In this document: one piece after another, positions 43,244 through 51,287 of the stretch | How positions within the stretch are numbered: the stretch's first letter is position 1 | Layout: every line of letters begins with the position of its first letter | Origin: Pseudomonas sp. CC120222-01a | GTDB taxonomy: Bacteria > Pseudomonadota > Gammaproteobacteria > Pseudomonadales > Pseudomonadaceae | Assembly (NCBI RefSeq): GCF_003097235.1 | Contig: NZ_QEQQ01000022.1 | Location: 26,215 to 90,214, forward strand | Direction: 5' to 3' | Length of the DNA: 64,000 bases | Notes under the pieces: generated by a model | Told to the model about the DNA's origin: nothing | Databases searched by the model: none | What the model saw: only the letters and a program-made list of their open reading frames with translations | Translations under genes and position numbers: made by a program

Positions 43244-43711
43244 ATGCCCGCACTGATCACCTACCGCACCCCGGTCCAGGAGGATTGGGTCGACTACAAC
43301 GGGCACCTGCGCGATGCCTTCTACCTGCTGATCTTCAGCTACGCCACCGATGCGCTGATGGAGCGCATCGGCCTGGACGAAAGCAACCGCGGGCAGAGTG
43401 GCAACTCACTGTTCACCCTGGAAGCCCACATCAACTACCTGCACGAGGTGAAGCTTGGGACCGAGGTGTGGGTGCAGACGCAGATCATCGGCTTCGATCG
43501 CAAGCGCCTGCACGTCTATCACAGCCTGCACCGGGCCGGGTTCGACGAGGTGCTGGCGGCGAGCGAACAGATGCTGTTGCATGTGGACTTGGCGGGGCCG
43601 AGGTCAGCGCCGTTCAACGATATCAGTAGTCGTCTTCTGCAAGAATTGCTGGAGCAGGGGCGTGATGTTATTCCGCCAGAGTACGTAGGAAGGCGGATTC
43701 AACTGCCTTGA
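43244..43711 (+). CDS. cdhB: Betainyl-CoA thioesterase
   Basis: 155 residues with a hot-dog thioesterase fold: QEDWVDYNGHLRDAFYLLIF holds the catalytic Asp of the 4-hydroxybenzoyl-CoA thioesterase type. It hydrolyses betainyl-CoA to glycine betaine, joining the carnitine and betaine pathways. The ATG at 43244 is preceded by GAGGAG. It is the last gene of the carnitine operon. Confidence 0.9.
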   Translation: MPALITYRTPVQEDWVDYNGHLRDAFYLLIFSYATDALMERIGLDESNRGQSGNSLFTLEAHINYLHEVKLGTEVWVQTQIIGFDRKRLHVYHSLHRAGFDEVLAASEQMLLHVDLAGPRSAPFNDISSRLLQELLEQGRDVIPPEYVGRRIQLP

Positions 43712-43776
43712 AAACGTGGTTGCCTACCTCACACGAAGTAGACAACCACGGGTACATCAAGCCAGGCCACGTCATA

Positions 43777-45204
43777 TCACAGAAAGTTGAGAGAAATAAT
43801 CGACGAGGTGACACTTCGGTCAAGGCCGTCGATGAAAACGATGTTGGGCTTGGATCGGTATACTTTGAAATAGCGGTCGAGCACGCTCGGCAGCGCTGCG
43901 TTGGCAAGCCTGGCCATCGCCAGGATGCTGGGCGTCGTCAGGCCTGGTGTGAGGGTCCAGGACAGAAGAAACAAATAGTGCTTGCCTAACCCGCCATGAG
44001 TTTGCCACTTCGCCAACTGATCCTGCGACATGGTGCTCAAGGTGGAGGTGTTGGTGTATTTGTCATACACAGCCAGTTGTCCGCCCCGAACCCCGTCCAC
44101 ATAACGGTAGCGACCCGACGCCGGTGAGAGGTAGTCATTGTAATCGAACACCATGATCGCCTTTCCGCGTACATCACCCAACTTCAAATGCGCCAGGTTG
44201 GTCACGGAAGTACTTCTGAACGTTCGAGTAAACCGTCCTACCTGTTCGGCAAGCAATCGCTTGGTCGTTTCCATGTTGCCGTTATGGTCACGGATGTGGG
44301 AAAACTTTAAAATTACCGTCTCACTCGGATACGCCGACAGGAAGCTGTTTACGTCGGCCAACACACTGTCCACATACTGACCGCTGCATCCCCGCTCATC
44401 GTTACGGTGATACGTGACAAGTTTCCCCTTGTCATAGTCTGCGCGAATGTCCAAGTAGCGCGCACCGTGGTTCAACTGCCCGCGAACCGTATGTTGCTGG
44501 TTACGGGACAATGACTGACCAAGCCCACTCGGGTGACAGTCACGCGTTGCTCCCATACCAGCATCATGGCTGCCAGGCAGCACGATCTGACTCAGTGTTT
44601 TTGTTGAATCAATGCGTTTCATCCAGCTTTCCGCTTCTGCCAATCGGTAGTTGCTGAACTCGAAGTGATTGGCCGGATTACTGCTCCCACGCTTTACATC
44701 CACAAAAATTTTCAGCTTGGTTGCCATGTCCAGCCCTTCGACGCGAACCTTTCCGCCGCCGATATGCACGCAGTGCCGCCCCCCGAACCACCAGTTGTTA
44801 CCCGACCCCGCGCGCCCTTGGCCAATGTAGAGATCATCGAGCCTGACGCTGGCTACCCGGCTTCCAAGGTTGCCACCTGTCAGCTTGACCATGAGGTCGA
44901 CATAGAATGCAAAGTTCAGCTTTCCCGGCGTATGGTTGAAGGTGCATTGGCTGGCAGGAACTCTACTTTTCCACCATGAAGCAACGGCCGCAGATGCTTT
45001 ACGGCCGACCTTGAAACGCAGCCTGCCGTTTTCGCCAAAGGTTTTAACTTGCCCTGCATGATTGTAGCCATTGGGGTCCTGCCCGCCGGTGACGGACAGC
45101 CCTTTCACCCGGCAAGTACCACCTATAACCTTATACTCTCGTCGTAACGAAGTACCGTCTATGTAAGGTGCAATAAGCGTTGCATCATTATGCCTATAAA
45201 TCAC
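43777..45204 (-). CDS. Phosphatidylinositol-specific phospholipase C X-domain protein
   Basis: 475 residues from a GTG at 45204 with AGAGGA 6 bases upstream; an ATG at 45297 would add 31 residues without a good ribosome-binding site or clear signal peptide. Residues ~1-190 are an unrecognised domain. From ~200 the PI-PLC X fold appears: LPGSHDAGMG (His213), YLDIRADY (Arg254) and TYHRNDERG (His266) match the catalytic His/Arg/His of bacterial PI-PLC. It probably cleaves phosphatidylinositol or a similar lipid. No secretion signal is visible, so the route out of the cell is unclear. It converges with the carnitine operon and is somewhat AT-richer. Confidence 0.8.
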   Translation of the reverse strand: MIYRHNDATLIAPYIDGTSLRREYKVIGGTCRVKGLSVTGGQDPNGYNHAGQVKTFGENGRLRFKVGRKASAAVASWWKSRVPASQCTFNHTPGKLNFAFYVDLMVKLTGGNLGSRVASVRLDDLYIGQGRAGSGNNWWFGGRHCVHIGGGKVRVEGLDMATKLKIFVDVKRGSSNPANHFEFSNYRLAEAESWMKRIDSTKTLSQIVLPGSHDAGMGATRDCHPSGLGQSLSRNQQHTVRGQLNHGARYLDIRADYDKGKLVTYHRNDERGCSGQYVDSVLADVNSFLSAYPSETVILKFSHIRDHNGNMETTKRLLAEQVGRFTRTFRSTSVTNLAHLKLGDVRGKAIMVFDYNDYLSPASGRYRYVDGVRGGQLAVYDKYTNTSTLSTMSQDQLAKWQTHGGLGKHYLFLLSWTLTPGLTTPSILAMARLANAALPSVLDRYFKVYRSKPNIVFIDGLDRSVTSSIISLNFL

Positions 45205-45373
45205 AACACGTCCTCTATTTAACTGGTTTTCCGCCGACTGCAATCGGCGCCAGAAAATAGAAACACAGCACAAAAAATTAATATGCAGCGGTGTCATGTA
45301 GGCTCACTACCTACAACTCGCGGCACTTTGCACCCGATTGGAAATAGGGTAGGAATCGATGCCCTCTGGCAAA

Positions 45374-45408
45374 TAAAAAAGCCCCGGAAAGCCGTGAGCA
45401 TCCGGGGC
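45374..45408 (-). terminator. Intrinsic terminator on the minus strand
   Basis: On the minus strand GCCCCGGA, a 12-nt loop, TCCGGGGC, then TTTTTT. No minus-strand coding gene ends here, so it must end another transcript (see the candidate small RNA) and insulate the PI-PLC gene. Confidence 0.85.
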
Positions 45409-45525
45409 CAAGAGCGAGCAACATCCACTGTGCATGAGTGAGGGTGACCAAACCCTCGTGGACCGTGAATGACTGCAGTCTGCTGGCTTCCCGGCCCGTG
45501 CAATTAGCCGGGAGCGACCTGTTCT
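45374..45525 (-). ncRNA. Candidate small RNA upstream of the PI-PLC gene
   Basis: The minus strand holds three hairpins in a row: CCCGGC..GCCGGG (45490-45512), GAGGGT..ACCCTC (45440-45457) and the terminator GCCCCGGA..TCCGGGGC-T6 (45381-45408). The ORFs that cross this region on the minus strand run through the terminator and look non-coding. The 5' end is a guess. I recognise no named sRNA family. Confidence 0.35.
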
Positions 45526-45635
45526 TAGCCAAACCAGCCATTGCGACATTCTGCCCTTGCGGGCGTGTCGCTGCAGACACAGAATCGGTCGTAAATCACA
45601 GCAGCACTCTCTTCGCGATAAAAGGGACAACAGCC

Positions 45636-45893
45636 ATGATGCATGCGGATTTGATAGACCAGGACGACCTGGCAGGCCACCTGCGCGCACGCGGGTTCGA
45701 CATTCCCGCCGGGGCCAGTGCCGAGCAGGCCTGCGAAGCGGTGGTGCGGGGGCTGACCGAGCCTAATGCGCGGGCGCTGAAGGGGATGGTGGAGCAGATG
45801 TATACCGGCAGTGCGACGATTCTGCCGGCGGTGCGTCAGGCCATCGACAAGCAGCTCTTGCCAGCATTGGCCCAGTTCAACAAACGCGCCTGA
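45636..45893 (+). CDS. Small conserved hypothetical protein next to gbdR
   Basis: 85 residues, soluble and helical (DLIDQDDLAGHLRARGFDIPAGASAEQACEAVVRGL..., ending LPALAQFNKRA). AAAGGGA lies before the ATG. It converges on gbdR, the neighbour seen in other pseudomonads, and its product has no recognised domain. It may have a regulatory or binding role. Confidence 0.7.
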   Translation: MMHADLIDQDDLAGHLRARGFDIPAGASAEQACEAVVRGLTEPNARALKGMVEQMYTGSATILPAVRQAIDKQLLPALAQFNKRA

Positions 45894-45909
45894 TAGCGTT
45901 TTCCTGTAC

Positions 45910-46003
45910 CAGCCTCTTCGCGGCTAAAGCCGCTCCCACAGATACTGCACCGAATTCAAAAGCGGTGCAGTGCCTGTGGGAGCGGCTTTAGCCGCGAAGA
46001 AGG
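45910..46003. repeat. Paired REP element (BIME) between the 85-aa gene and gbdR
   Basis: GCCTCTTCGCGGCTAAAGCCGCTCCCACAG and its inverse between two convergent genes; a likely bidirectional terminator. It is the same subtype as the element near fdhA. Confidence 0.85.
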
Positions 46004-46013
46004 CAACTCGGTG

Positions 46014-47120
46014 TCAGAGCCTTACACTGGCAAAAGTCGACTCGTTGCGCGCCTGGCTCAGCGCTGCCATCGGTCCGCTGTGTGGCGACAGGGTCATGGC
46101 CTGCGGGATCGGCATCATCGCCACCTGTTGCGCGGTGTTGGAACCGACGCGCTCGTCACGCGGCGGAATGCCGAAGTACTCGCGGTAGCACTTGGAGAAG
46201 TGCGGGGTGGAGACGAAGCCGCACACCGACGCCACTTCGATGATCGACATCGGCGTCTGCTTGAGCAGCTGCCGCGCGCGGATCAGGCGCAGCTTCAGGT
46301 AGTAGCGCGACGGCGAACAATGCAGGTACTTCTGGAACAGCCGTTCGAGCTGACGACGCGATACCGACACATACACCGCCAGTTCGTCGAGGTCGATCGG
46401 CTCTTCGAGATTGGCCTCCATCAGCGCGACAATTTCCTGCAGCTTCGGCTGGTTGGTGCCGAGCATGTGCTTGAGCGGCACGCGCTGGTGGTCCTGTTCG
46501 TTGCGGATACGCTCGTAGACGAACATCTCGGAGATCGCCGCCGACAGCTCGCGGCCGTGATCGCGACTGATCAGGTGCAGCATCATGTCCAGCGGCGCGG
46601 TGCCGCCGGAGCTGGTGAAGCGGTTGCGGTCGAGGGTGAACAGGCGGGTGCTCATGTTGACCCGTGGGAAGGCCTCCTGCATGGCTGCCAGGCATTCCCA
46701 GTGCACGCTGCAATCGAAGCCATCGAGCAGGCCGGCGCAAGCCAAGGCCCAGCTGCCGGTACACACTGCACCAAGGCGACGCGACTGGCGCGCCTGGGCC
46801 TGCAGCCAGGTGACATGCTCACGGGTAACGGTGCGCTGAATGCCGACACCACCGCAGACGATCACGGTATCGATCGGCGGTGCGTTGTGCATGGCGGCGT
46901 CGGGGGTGATCTGCAGGCCGTCGCTGGCCCACACCTGGCCGCCATCCACGGTCAGCGTGTGCCAGCGGTACAGCTCGCGGCCGGACAGCTGGTTGGCCAT
47001 GCGCAGCGGCTCGACGGCCGATGCCAGGGAAATCAGGGTGAAATTGTCCAATAGAAGAAACCCGATGGACTGGGGTGCTGTGCGGTTCTGGGTTGGGTTC
47101 CCGGAGGTGTACGACGTCAT
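46014..47120 (-). CDS. gbdR: Glycine betaine/dimethylglycine-responsive activator GbdR
   Basis: 368 residues of the GlxA/AraC family. The DJ-1-like sensing domain (~20-200) has IGFLLLDNFTLISLASAVEPLRMANQ and GAVCTGSWALACAGLL. The AraC domain (~225-325) has VSRRQLERLFQKYLHCSP and VCGFVSTPHFSKCYREYFGIPP. It has a ~20-residue N-terminal extension and a C-terminal tail of ~40 residues. In P. aeruginosa it activates gbcA, gbcB, dgc, sox and cbc genes with betaine or dimethylglycine. Confidence 0.92.
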   Translation of the reverse strand: MTSYTSGNPTQNRTAPQSIGFLLLDNFTLISLASAVEPLRMANQLSGRELYRWHTLTVDGGQVWASDGLQITPDAAMHNAPPIDTVIVCGGVGIQRTVTREHVTWLQAQARQSRRLGAVCTGSWALACAGLLDGFDCSVHWECLAAMQEAFPRVNMSTRLFTLDRNRFTSSGGTAPLDMMLHLISRDHGRELSAAISEMFVYERIRNEQDHQRVPLKHMLGTNQPKLQEIVALMEANLEEPIDLDELAVYVSVSRRQLERLFQKYLHCSPSRYYLKLRLIRARQLLKQTPMSIIEVASVCGFVSTPHFSKCYREYFGIPPRDERVGSNTAQQVAMMPIPQAMTLSPHSGPMAALSQARNESTFASVRL

Positions 47121-47398
47121 CGCGATTTCTCCTCACACAAATGCAGGGTGTGCCTCAGGCGGGCACTGATTTCTTGTTATGGCCCCAGATCTTGTGTGCA
47201 GGGGCTTGTTGCCAATCTCAACGCAAAGGCCGTGCCTGAAATTGAACGGCCATCCAAAAAAACCTGAAAACGACGCCTTCGTTCGGCAAATCAGGCACTT
47301 CGATCGAGTTGGCATTTCTTCGCAAAGCGCCGTGCTAGCGCCTTGCGTGTAACGGCTGAGCAATTTGGTGACACGCGCAGTGTAGGTTGCCCAGAAAC

Positions 47399-47414
47399 GA
47401 CACTCTTGAGTGTC
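47399..47414. promoter_or_regulatory. Short inverted repeat in the gbdR-sdaA gap
   Basis: GACACTC-TT-GAGTGTC, a perfect 7-bp inverted repeat about 280 bp upstream of gbdR. The 470-bp gap (47121-47590) otherwise holds the gbdR promoter region and a BIME at its far end. Unassigned operator candidate. Confidence 0.3.
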
Positions 47415-47494
47415 ACCGACAATGCCCGCACTGATAGCGACACCCGACGATCGGTACGCACTGTAATGGGGCTTGATGCACTGAAAACATTCAA

Positions 47495-47571
47495 GGGCCT
47501 CTTCGCGGGCACGCCCGCTCCCACAGAGTCATGCGTACCCTGTGGGAGCGGGCGTGCCCGCGAAGAGGCCC
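47495..47571. repeat. Paired REP element (BIME) downstream of sdaA
   Basis: GGCCTCTTCGCGGGCACGCCCGCTCCCACAG and its inverse with only ~15 bp between; just past the sdaA stop codon at 47591. Confidence 0.85.
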
Positions 47572-47590
47572 TTGAGGCTAGCCTAGGAAC

Positions 47591-48967
47591 TCAGCATTCG
47601 ATGGCGCTGACCGCCAGGCCACCGCGCGAGGTCTCTTTATACTTGTCGTGCATGTCGGCCCCGGTGTCGCGCATGGTGCGGATCACCTGGTCGAGGGAGA
47701 TAAAGTGCTCGCCATCGCCGCGCAGCGACATCTGCACGGCATTGATCGCCTTCACCGCAGCAATCGCATTGCGCTCGATGCACGGCACCTGCACCAGGCC
47801 GCCAACCGGGTCGCAGGTCAGGCCGAGGTTGTGCTCCAGGGCGATCTCGGCAGCGTTCTCAACCTGCGGCGGAGTCGCCCCGAGGACCTCGGCAAGGCCG
47901 GCAGCGGCCATGGCGCAGGCCGAGCCGACCTCACCCTGGCAACCGACTTCGGCACCGGAAATCGACGCGTTCTTCTTGCACAGGATGCCCACCGCCGCCG
48001 CAGCGAGGAAGTAATCGACCACACTGGAGTCGGTCACCGCATCGCTGAAGCGCATGTAGTAGTGCAGCACCGCCGGGATGATGCCGGCCGCGCCATTGGT
48101 GGGCGCAGTGACCATGCGCCCGCCAGCCGCGTTCTCTTCGTTCACCGCCAGGGCGAACAGGTTGACCCACTCCATGGCGCTCATGGTCGAGCCGATCACG
48201 TTGGGTTTGCCGATCTCCTGCAGGCTGCGGTGCAGCTTGGCGGCGCGGCGGCGCACGTTGAGCCCGCCGGGCAGCGTGCCTTCATATTTAAGGCCGTTGT
48301 TGACGCATTCCTGCATGGCTTCCCAGAGCTTGTGCAGGCCGGCGCGGATCTCTTCTTCGCTGCGCCAGACCTTCTCGTTGGCCATCATCAATTGCGACAC
48401 GCTGAGGTCGTTTTGCTTGCACAGGCGCAGCAGCTCGGCGGCGCTGTTGAAATCGTATGGCAGCACCGTCTGGTCGGCATCCAGCACGCCGCTGGCGGCC
48501 TGGGCGGCGTCGACCACGAAGCCGCCACCCACCGAGTAGTAGGTGTCGCGGTGCAGCTCGCCCTGGGCGCCTTCGGCGATCAGGGTCATGGCGTTGGGGT
48601 GGTACGGCAGGTTCTCGTCCAGCAGCAGCATGTCGCGGGCCCAGACGAACTCGATGGGCAGGCGATTATCCAGCTTGAGGGTGTTGGTTTCGCGCAGGTC
48701 GGCGATACGCGGGACGATCTGGGTCGGGTCGATGGCGTCCGGCCATTCGCCCATCAGGCCCATGATGGTGGCGTTGTCGGTGCCATGGCCGATGCCGGTG
48801 GCCGACAGCGAACCGTACAGCCGCACTTCGATCCGTTGCACCTGTTCCAGCTCGCCGCGCTCACGCAGGCCCTGGACGAACAAGGCGCCAGCACGCATGG
48901 GGCCGACGGTGTGGGAGCTGGAAGGCCCGACACCGATCTTGAACAGGTCGAACACGCTGATGGCCAT
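47591..48967 (-). CDS. sdaA: L-serine ammonia-lyase (iron-sulfur serine dehydratase)
   Basis: 458 residues. It converts L-serine to pyruvate and ammonia with a [4Fe-4S] cluster. The N-terminal domain has FKIGVGPSSSHTVGPM; the C-terminal domain has GCQGEVGSACAMAAAGLAE, HNLGLTCDPVGGLVQVPCIERN, which hold the cluster cysteines. The ATG at 48967 has AGAGG upstream; longer in-frame starts are not supported. It completes betaine catabolism to pyruvate and is divergent from cbcX. In other pseudomonads the gene next to gbdR is called sdaB; the name is a matter of convention. Confidence 0.92.
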   Translation of the reverse strand: MAISVFDLFKIGVGPSSSHTVGPMRAGALFVQGLRERGELEQVQRIEVRLYGSLSATGIGHGTDNATIMGLMGEWPDAIDPTQIVPRIADLRETNTLKLDNRLPIEFVWARDMLLLDENLPYHPNAMTLIAEGAQGELHRDTYYSVGGGFVVDAAQAASGVLDADQTVLPYDFNSAAELLRLCKQNDLSVSQLMMANEKVWRSEEEIRAGLHKLWEAMQECVNNGLKYEGTLPGGLNVRRRAAKLHRSLQEIGKPNVIGSTMSAMEWVNLFALAVNEENAAGGRMVTAPTNGAAGIIPAVLHYYMRFSDAVTDSSVVDYFLAAAAVGILCKKNASISGAEVGCQGEVGSACAMAAAGLAEVLGATPPQVENAAEIALEHNLGLTCDPVGGLVQVPCIERNAIAAVKAINAVQMSLRGDGEHFISLDQVIRTMRDTGADMHDKYKETSRGGLAVSAIEC

Positions 48968-49228
48968 TGTCGCTTCACCTCTTGCTGGGCTTGTCTCTGC
49001 GCGCCATGCGCAGGGCGGGGCAACTGCTAGGCTGAAGCTGCGAGCCGCCACGAATGCACGCATCATCGGGCTTTTGCCTACCCCCTCGCCGTCTGCAACC
49101 GACGTACTTTTGTCCAGCAGCGCCGCAGCCTTTTCGGCCACCTGCGCGCCGCTTTCGAGCGGCTTGGTGACGCAAAAATGCGGCTACAGGGGAGGAAAAA
49201 CTCATAAACGACATCGCCCGTACTGGAT

Positions 49229-49254
49229 GCGACCCGTTCCGTACTGGTTACGAC
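49229..49254. promoter_or_regulatory. Candidate GbdR operator upstream of cbcX
   Basis: GCGAC-N16-ACGAC, 155 bp before the cbcX start and ~260 bp from the sdaA start, in the 442-bp divergent gap. The last seven bases of the site (TTACGAC) also match the gbcA copy. Confidence 0.5.
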
Positions 49255-49409
49255 CCCACCAGTAGGCGATTGCCCGGCGCTGGAGGATTATCGAAAGCGA
49301 CTCGTAAAGCACGGCCACGCAACCTGCCCTCTGCAGGCCTGGTCGACCGGACCCTGAGAACGCCCGGCGACCCATGCGAACCCGAAGACAAAATCACAGG
49401 AGTCCATCC

Positions 49410-50357
49410 ATGAAAGGTTCACCCTCGCTGTTGCTGGTCGCAATGCTGTCCGCGCCTCTGCTGGCCCAGGCCGCCGAGCCCGAGCAGTGCCAGACGGTAC
49501 GTTTCTCCGATGTCGGCTGGACCGACATCACCGTCACTACGGCGACCACCAGCGTTGTGCTCGAAGCACTGGGTTACAAGACCCACACCACCATGATCTC
49601 GGTACCGGTGACCTACAAGTCGCTGGCCACCGGCAAGGACCTGGACGTGTTTCTCGGCAACTGGATGCCGACCATGGAGAACGACATCAAGCAGTACCGC
49701 GATGCCGGCACTGTCGAAACCGTGCGCGCCAACCTGGAAAACGCCAAGTACACCCTGGCCGTGCCCCAGGCGCTGTATGACAAGGGGCTGAAGGATTTCA
49801 GCGACATTCCCAAGTTCAAGAAGGAACTGGACGGCAAGATCTACGGCATCGAGCCCGGCAACGACGGCAACCGCACCATCCAGAGCATGATCGACAAGAA
49901 CGCCTTCGGCCTGAAGGACGCCGGTTTCAAGATCGTGCAGTCGAGCGAGGCCGGCATGCTGTCGCAGGTCGACCGTGCGCAGAAGCGTGGCGAGGCGGTG
50001 GTGTTCCTGGGCTGGGAACCGCACCCGATGAACACCCGCTTCAAGATGCAGTACCTGACCGGCGGGGACGAGTTCTTCGGCCCAGAGTTCGGCAAGGCCA
50101 CCGTGCTGACCAACACCCGCAAGGGCTATGTGCAGGAGTGCAGCAACGTCGGCCAGCTGCTGAAGAATCTGCAGTTCGAACTCAAGGATGAAAGCACCAT
50201 GATGGGCTACGTCCTGGACGACAAGATGAAGCCCGAGGCGGCCGCCAAGAAGTGGCTCAAGGACAACCCCGGCAAGCTGGACACCTGGCTGGCGGGCGTC
50301 ACCACCGTGGATGGCAAACCCGGCCTTGAGGCGGCCAAGGCCAAGCTCGCTCAATAA
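49410..50357 (+). CDS. cbcX: Choline/betaine-binding protein of the Cbc ABC transporter
   Basis: 315 residues with a signal peptide (KGSPSLLLVAMLSAPLLAQAAE). The substrate-binding fold is of the ChoX type: VRFSDVGWTDITVTTATTSVVLEALGY, FLGNWMPTMENDI, GIEPGNDGNRTIQ, SSEAGMLSQV, FLGWEPHPMN. Trp residues in GWTD, GNWMP and GWEPH form the quaternary-amine cage. The ATG at 49410 has GGAG upstream. It heads cbcXWV and is divergent from sdaA. Also annotated as choX. Confidence 0.92.
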   Translation: MKGSPSLLLVAMLSAPLLAQAAEPEQCQTVRFSDVGWTDITVTTATTSVVLEALGYKTHTTMISVPVTYKSLATGKDLDVFLGNWMPTMENDIKQYRDAGTVETVRANLENAKYTLAVPQALYDKGLKDFSDIPKFKKELDGKIYGIEPGNDGNRTIQSMIDKNAFGLKDAGFKIVQSSEAGMLSQVDRAQKRGEAVVFLGWEPHPMNTRFKMQYLTGGDEFFGPEFGKATVLTNTRKGYVQECSNVGQLLKNLQFELKDESTMMGYVLDDKMKPEAAAKKWLKDNPGKLDTWLAGVTTVDGKPGLEAAKAKLAQ

Positions 50358-50441
50358 CGCAATACGTCGTAGCGCTACCTCGGGGCGGGACCGTGCCCGC
50401 CCCGGACTGATTTCAATCTTTGCAGGTGGAAGCTCGCTATC

Positions 50442-51287
50442 ATGCTTATCGATCAGAAAATACCCTTGGGTCAGTACATCGCGTCGTTCGTCGAATGGCT
50501 GACCCAGAATGGCGCGAACTATTTCGACGCCATTGCCCGAGGCCTGGAGTTCATGATCCATGGCGTCACCAGTACCCTGACCTTCTTCAACCCGTTCGTG
50601 CTCATCGCCCTGTTCGCCGCCCTGGCGCATTTCATCCAGCGCAAGTGGGCGCTTACCGCATTCGTTGCCCTCTCCTTCCTGCTGATCCTCAACCTGGGGT
50701 ACTGGCAGGAAACCATGGAGACCCTGGCCCAGGTGACCTTCGCCACCGTGGTCTGCGTGGCCATCGGCGTGCCGCTGGGCATCGTCGCCGCGCACAAGCC
50801 GATGTTCTACACCGCCATGCGCCCGGTGCTCGACCTGATGCAGACCGTGCCGACCTTCGTCTACCTGATCCCGACCCTGACCCTGTTCGGCCTGGGCGTG
50901 GTGCCGGGGCTGATCTCGACGGTGGTGTTCGCCATCGCCGCGCCAATCCGCCTCACCTATCTGGGCATCTGCGACGTACCTCAGGAGCTGATGGACGCCG
51001 GCAAGGCCTTCGGCTGTTCGCGCCGACAGCTGCTCACCCGCATCGAACTGCCGCACGCGATGCCAAGCATCGCCGCCGGCGTCACCCAGTGCATCATGCT
51101 GTCGCTGTCGATGGTGGTGATCGCCGCCCTGGTGGGCGCCGATGGACTGGGCAAACCTGTGGTCAACGCACTGAACACCGCCGATATCTCCCTGGGCTTC
51201 GAAGCGGGCCTGGCGATCGTGCTGCTGGCGATCATGCTCGACCGTATCTGCAAGCAACCGGAACTGCCGGTAAGGGGTGAGGCATGA
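50442..51287 (+). CDS. cbcW: Choline/betaine/carnitine ABC transporter permease
   Basis: 281 residues with about six transmembrane helices. The ABC permease EAA-type loop is near MDAGKAFGCSRRQLLTRIELPHAMPSI. It is the membrane channel for the Cbc uptake system and is shared by the binding proteins CbcX and CaiX. Its stop overlaps the cbcV start (ATGA), so the two are coupled. Also called choW. Confidence 0.93.
   Translation: MLIDQKIPLGQYIASFVEWLTQNGANYFDAIARGLEFMIHGVTSTLTFFNPFVLIALFAALAHFIQRKWALTAFVALSFLLILNLGYWQETMETLAQVTFATVVCVAIGVPLGIVAAHKPMFYTAMRPVLDLMQTVPTFVYLIPTLTLFGLGVVPGLISTVVFAIAAPIRLTYLGICDVPQELMDAGKAFGCSRRQLLTRIELPHAMPSIAAGVTQCIMLSLSMVVIAALVGADGLGKPVVNALNTADISLGFEAGLAIVLLAIMLDRICKQPELPVRGEA

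Noticed and set aside
45204..45297. Longer ATG start for the PI-PLC gene
   Set aside because: No good ribosome-binding site and no credible signal peptide; the GTG at 45204 has AGAGGA 6 bases upstream.
45311..45580. A minus-strand frame with HEGLVTLTHAQ, faintly like IS66 TnpB
   Set aside because: Only ~15 residues match, the frame runs through a strong terminator, and no other IS66 parts are nearby.
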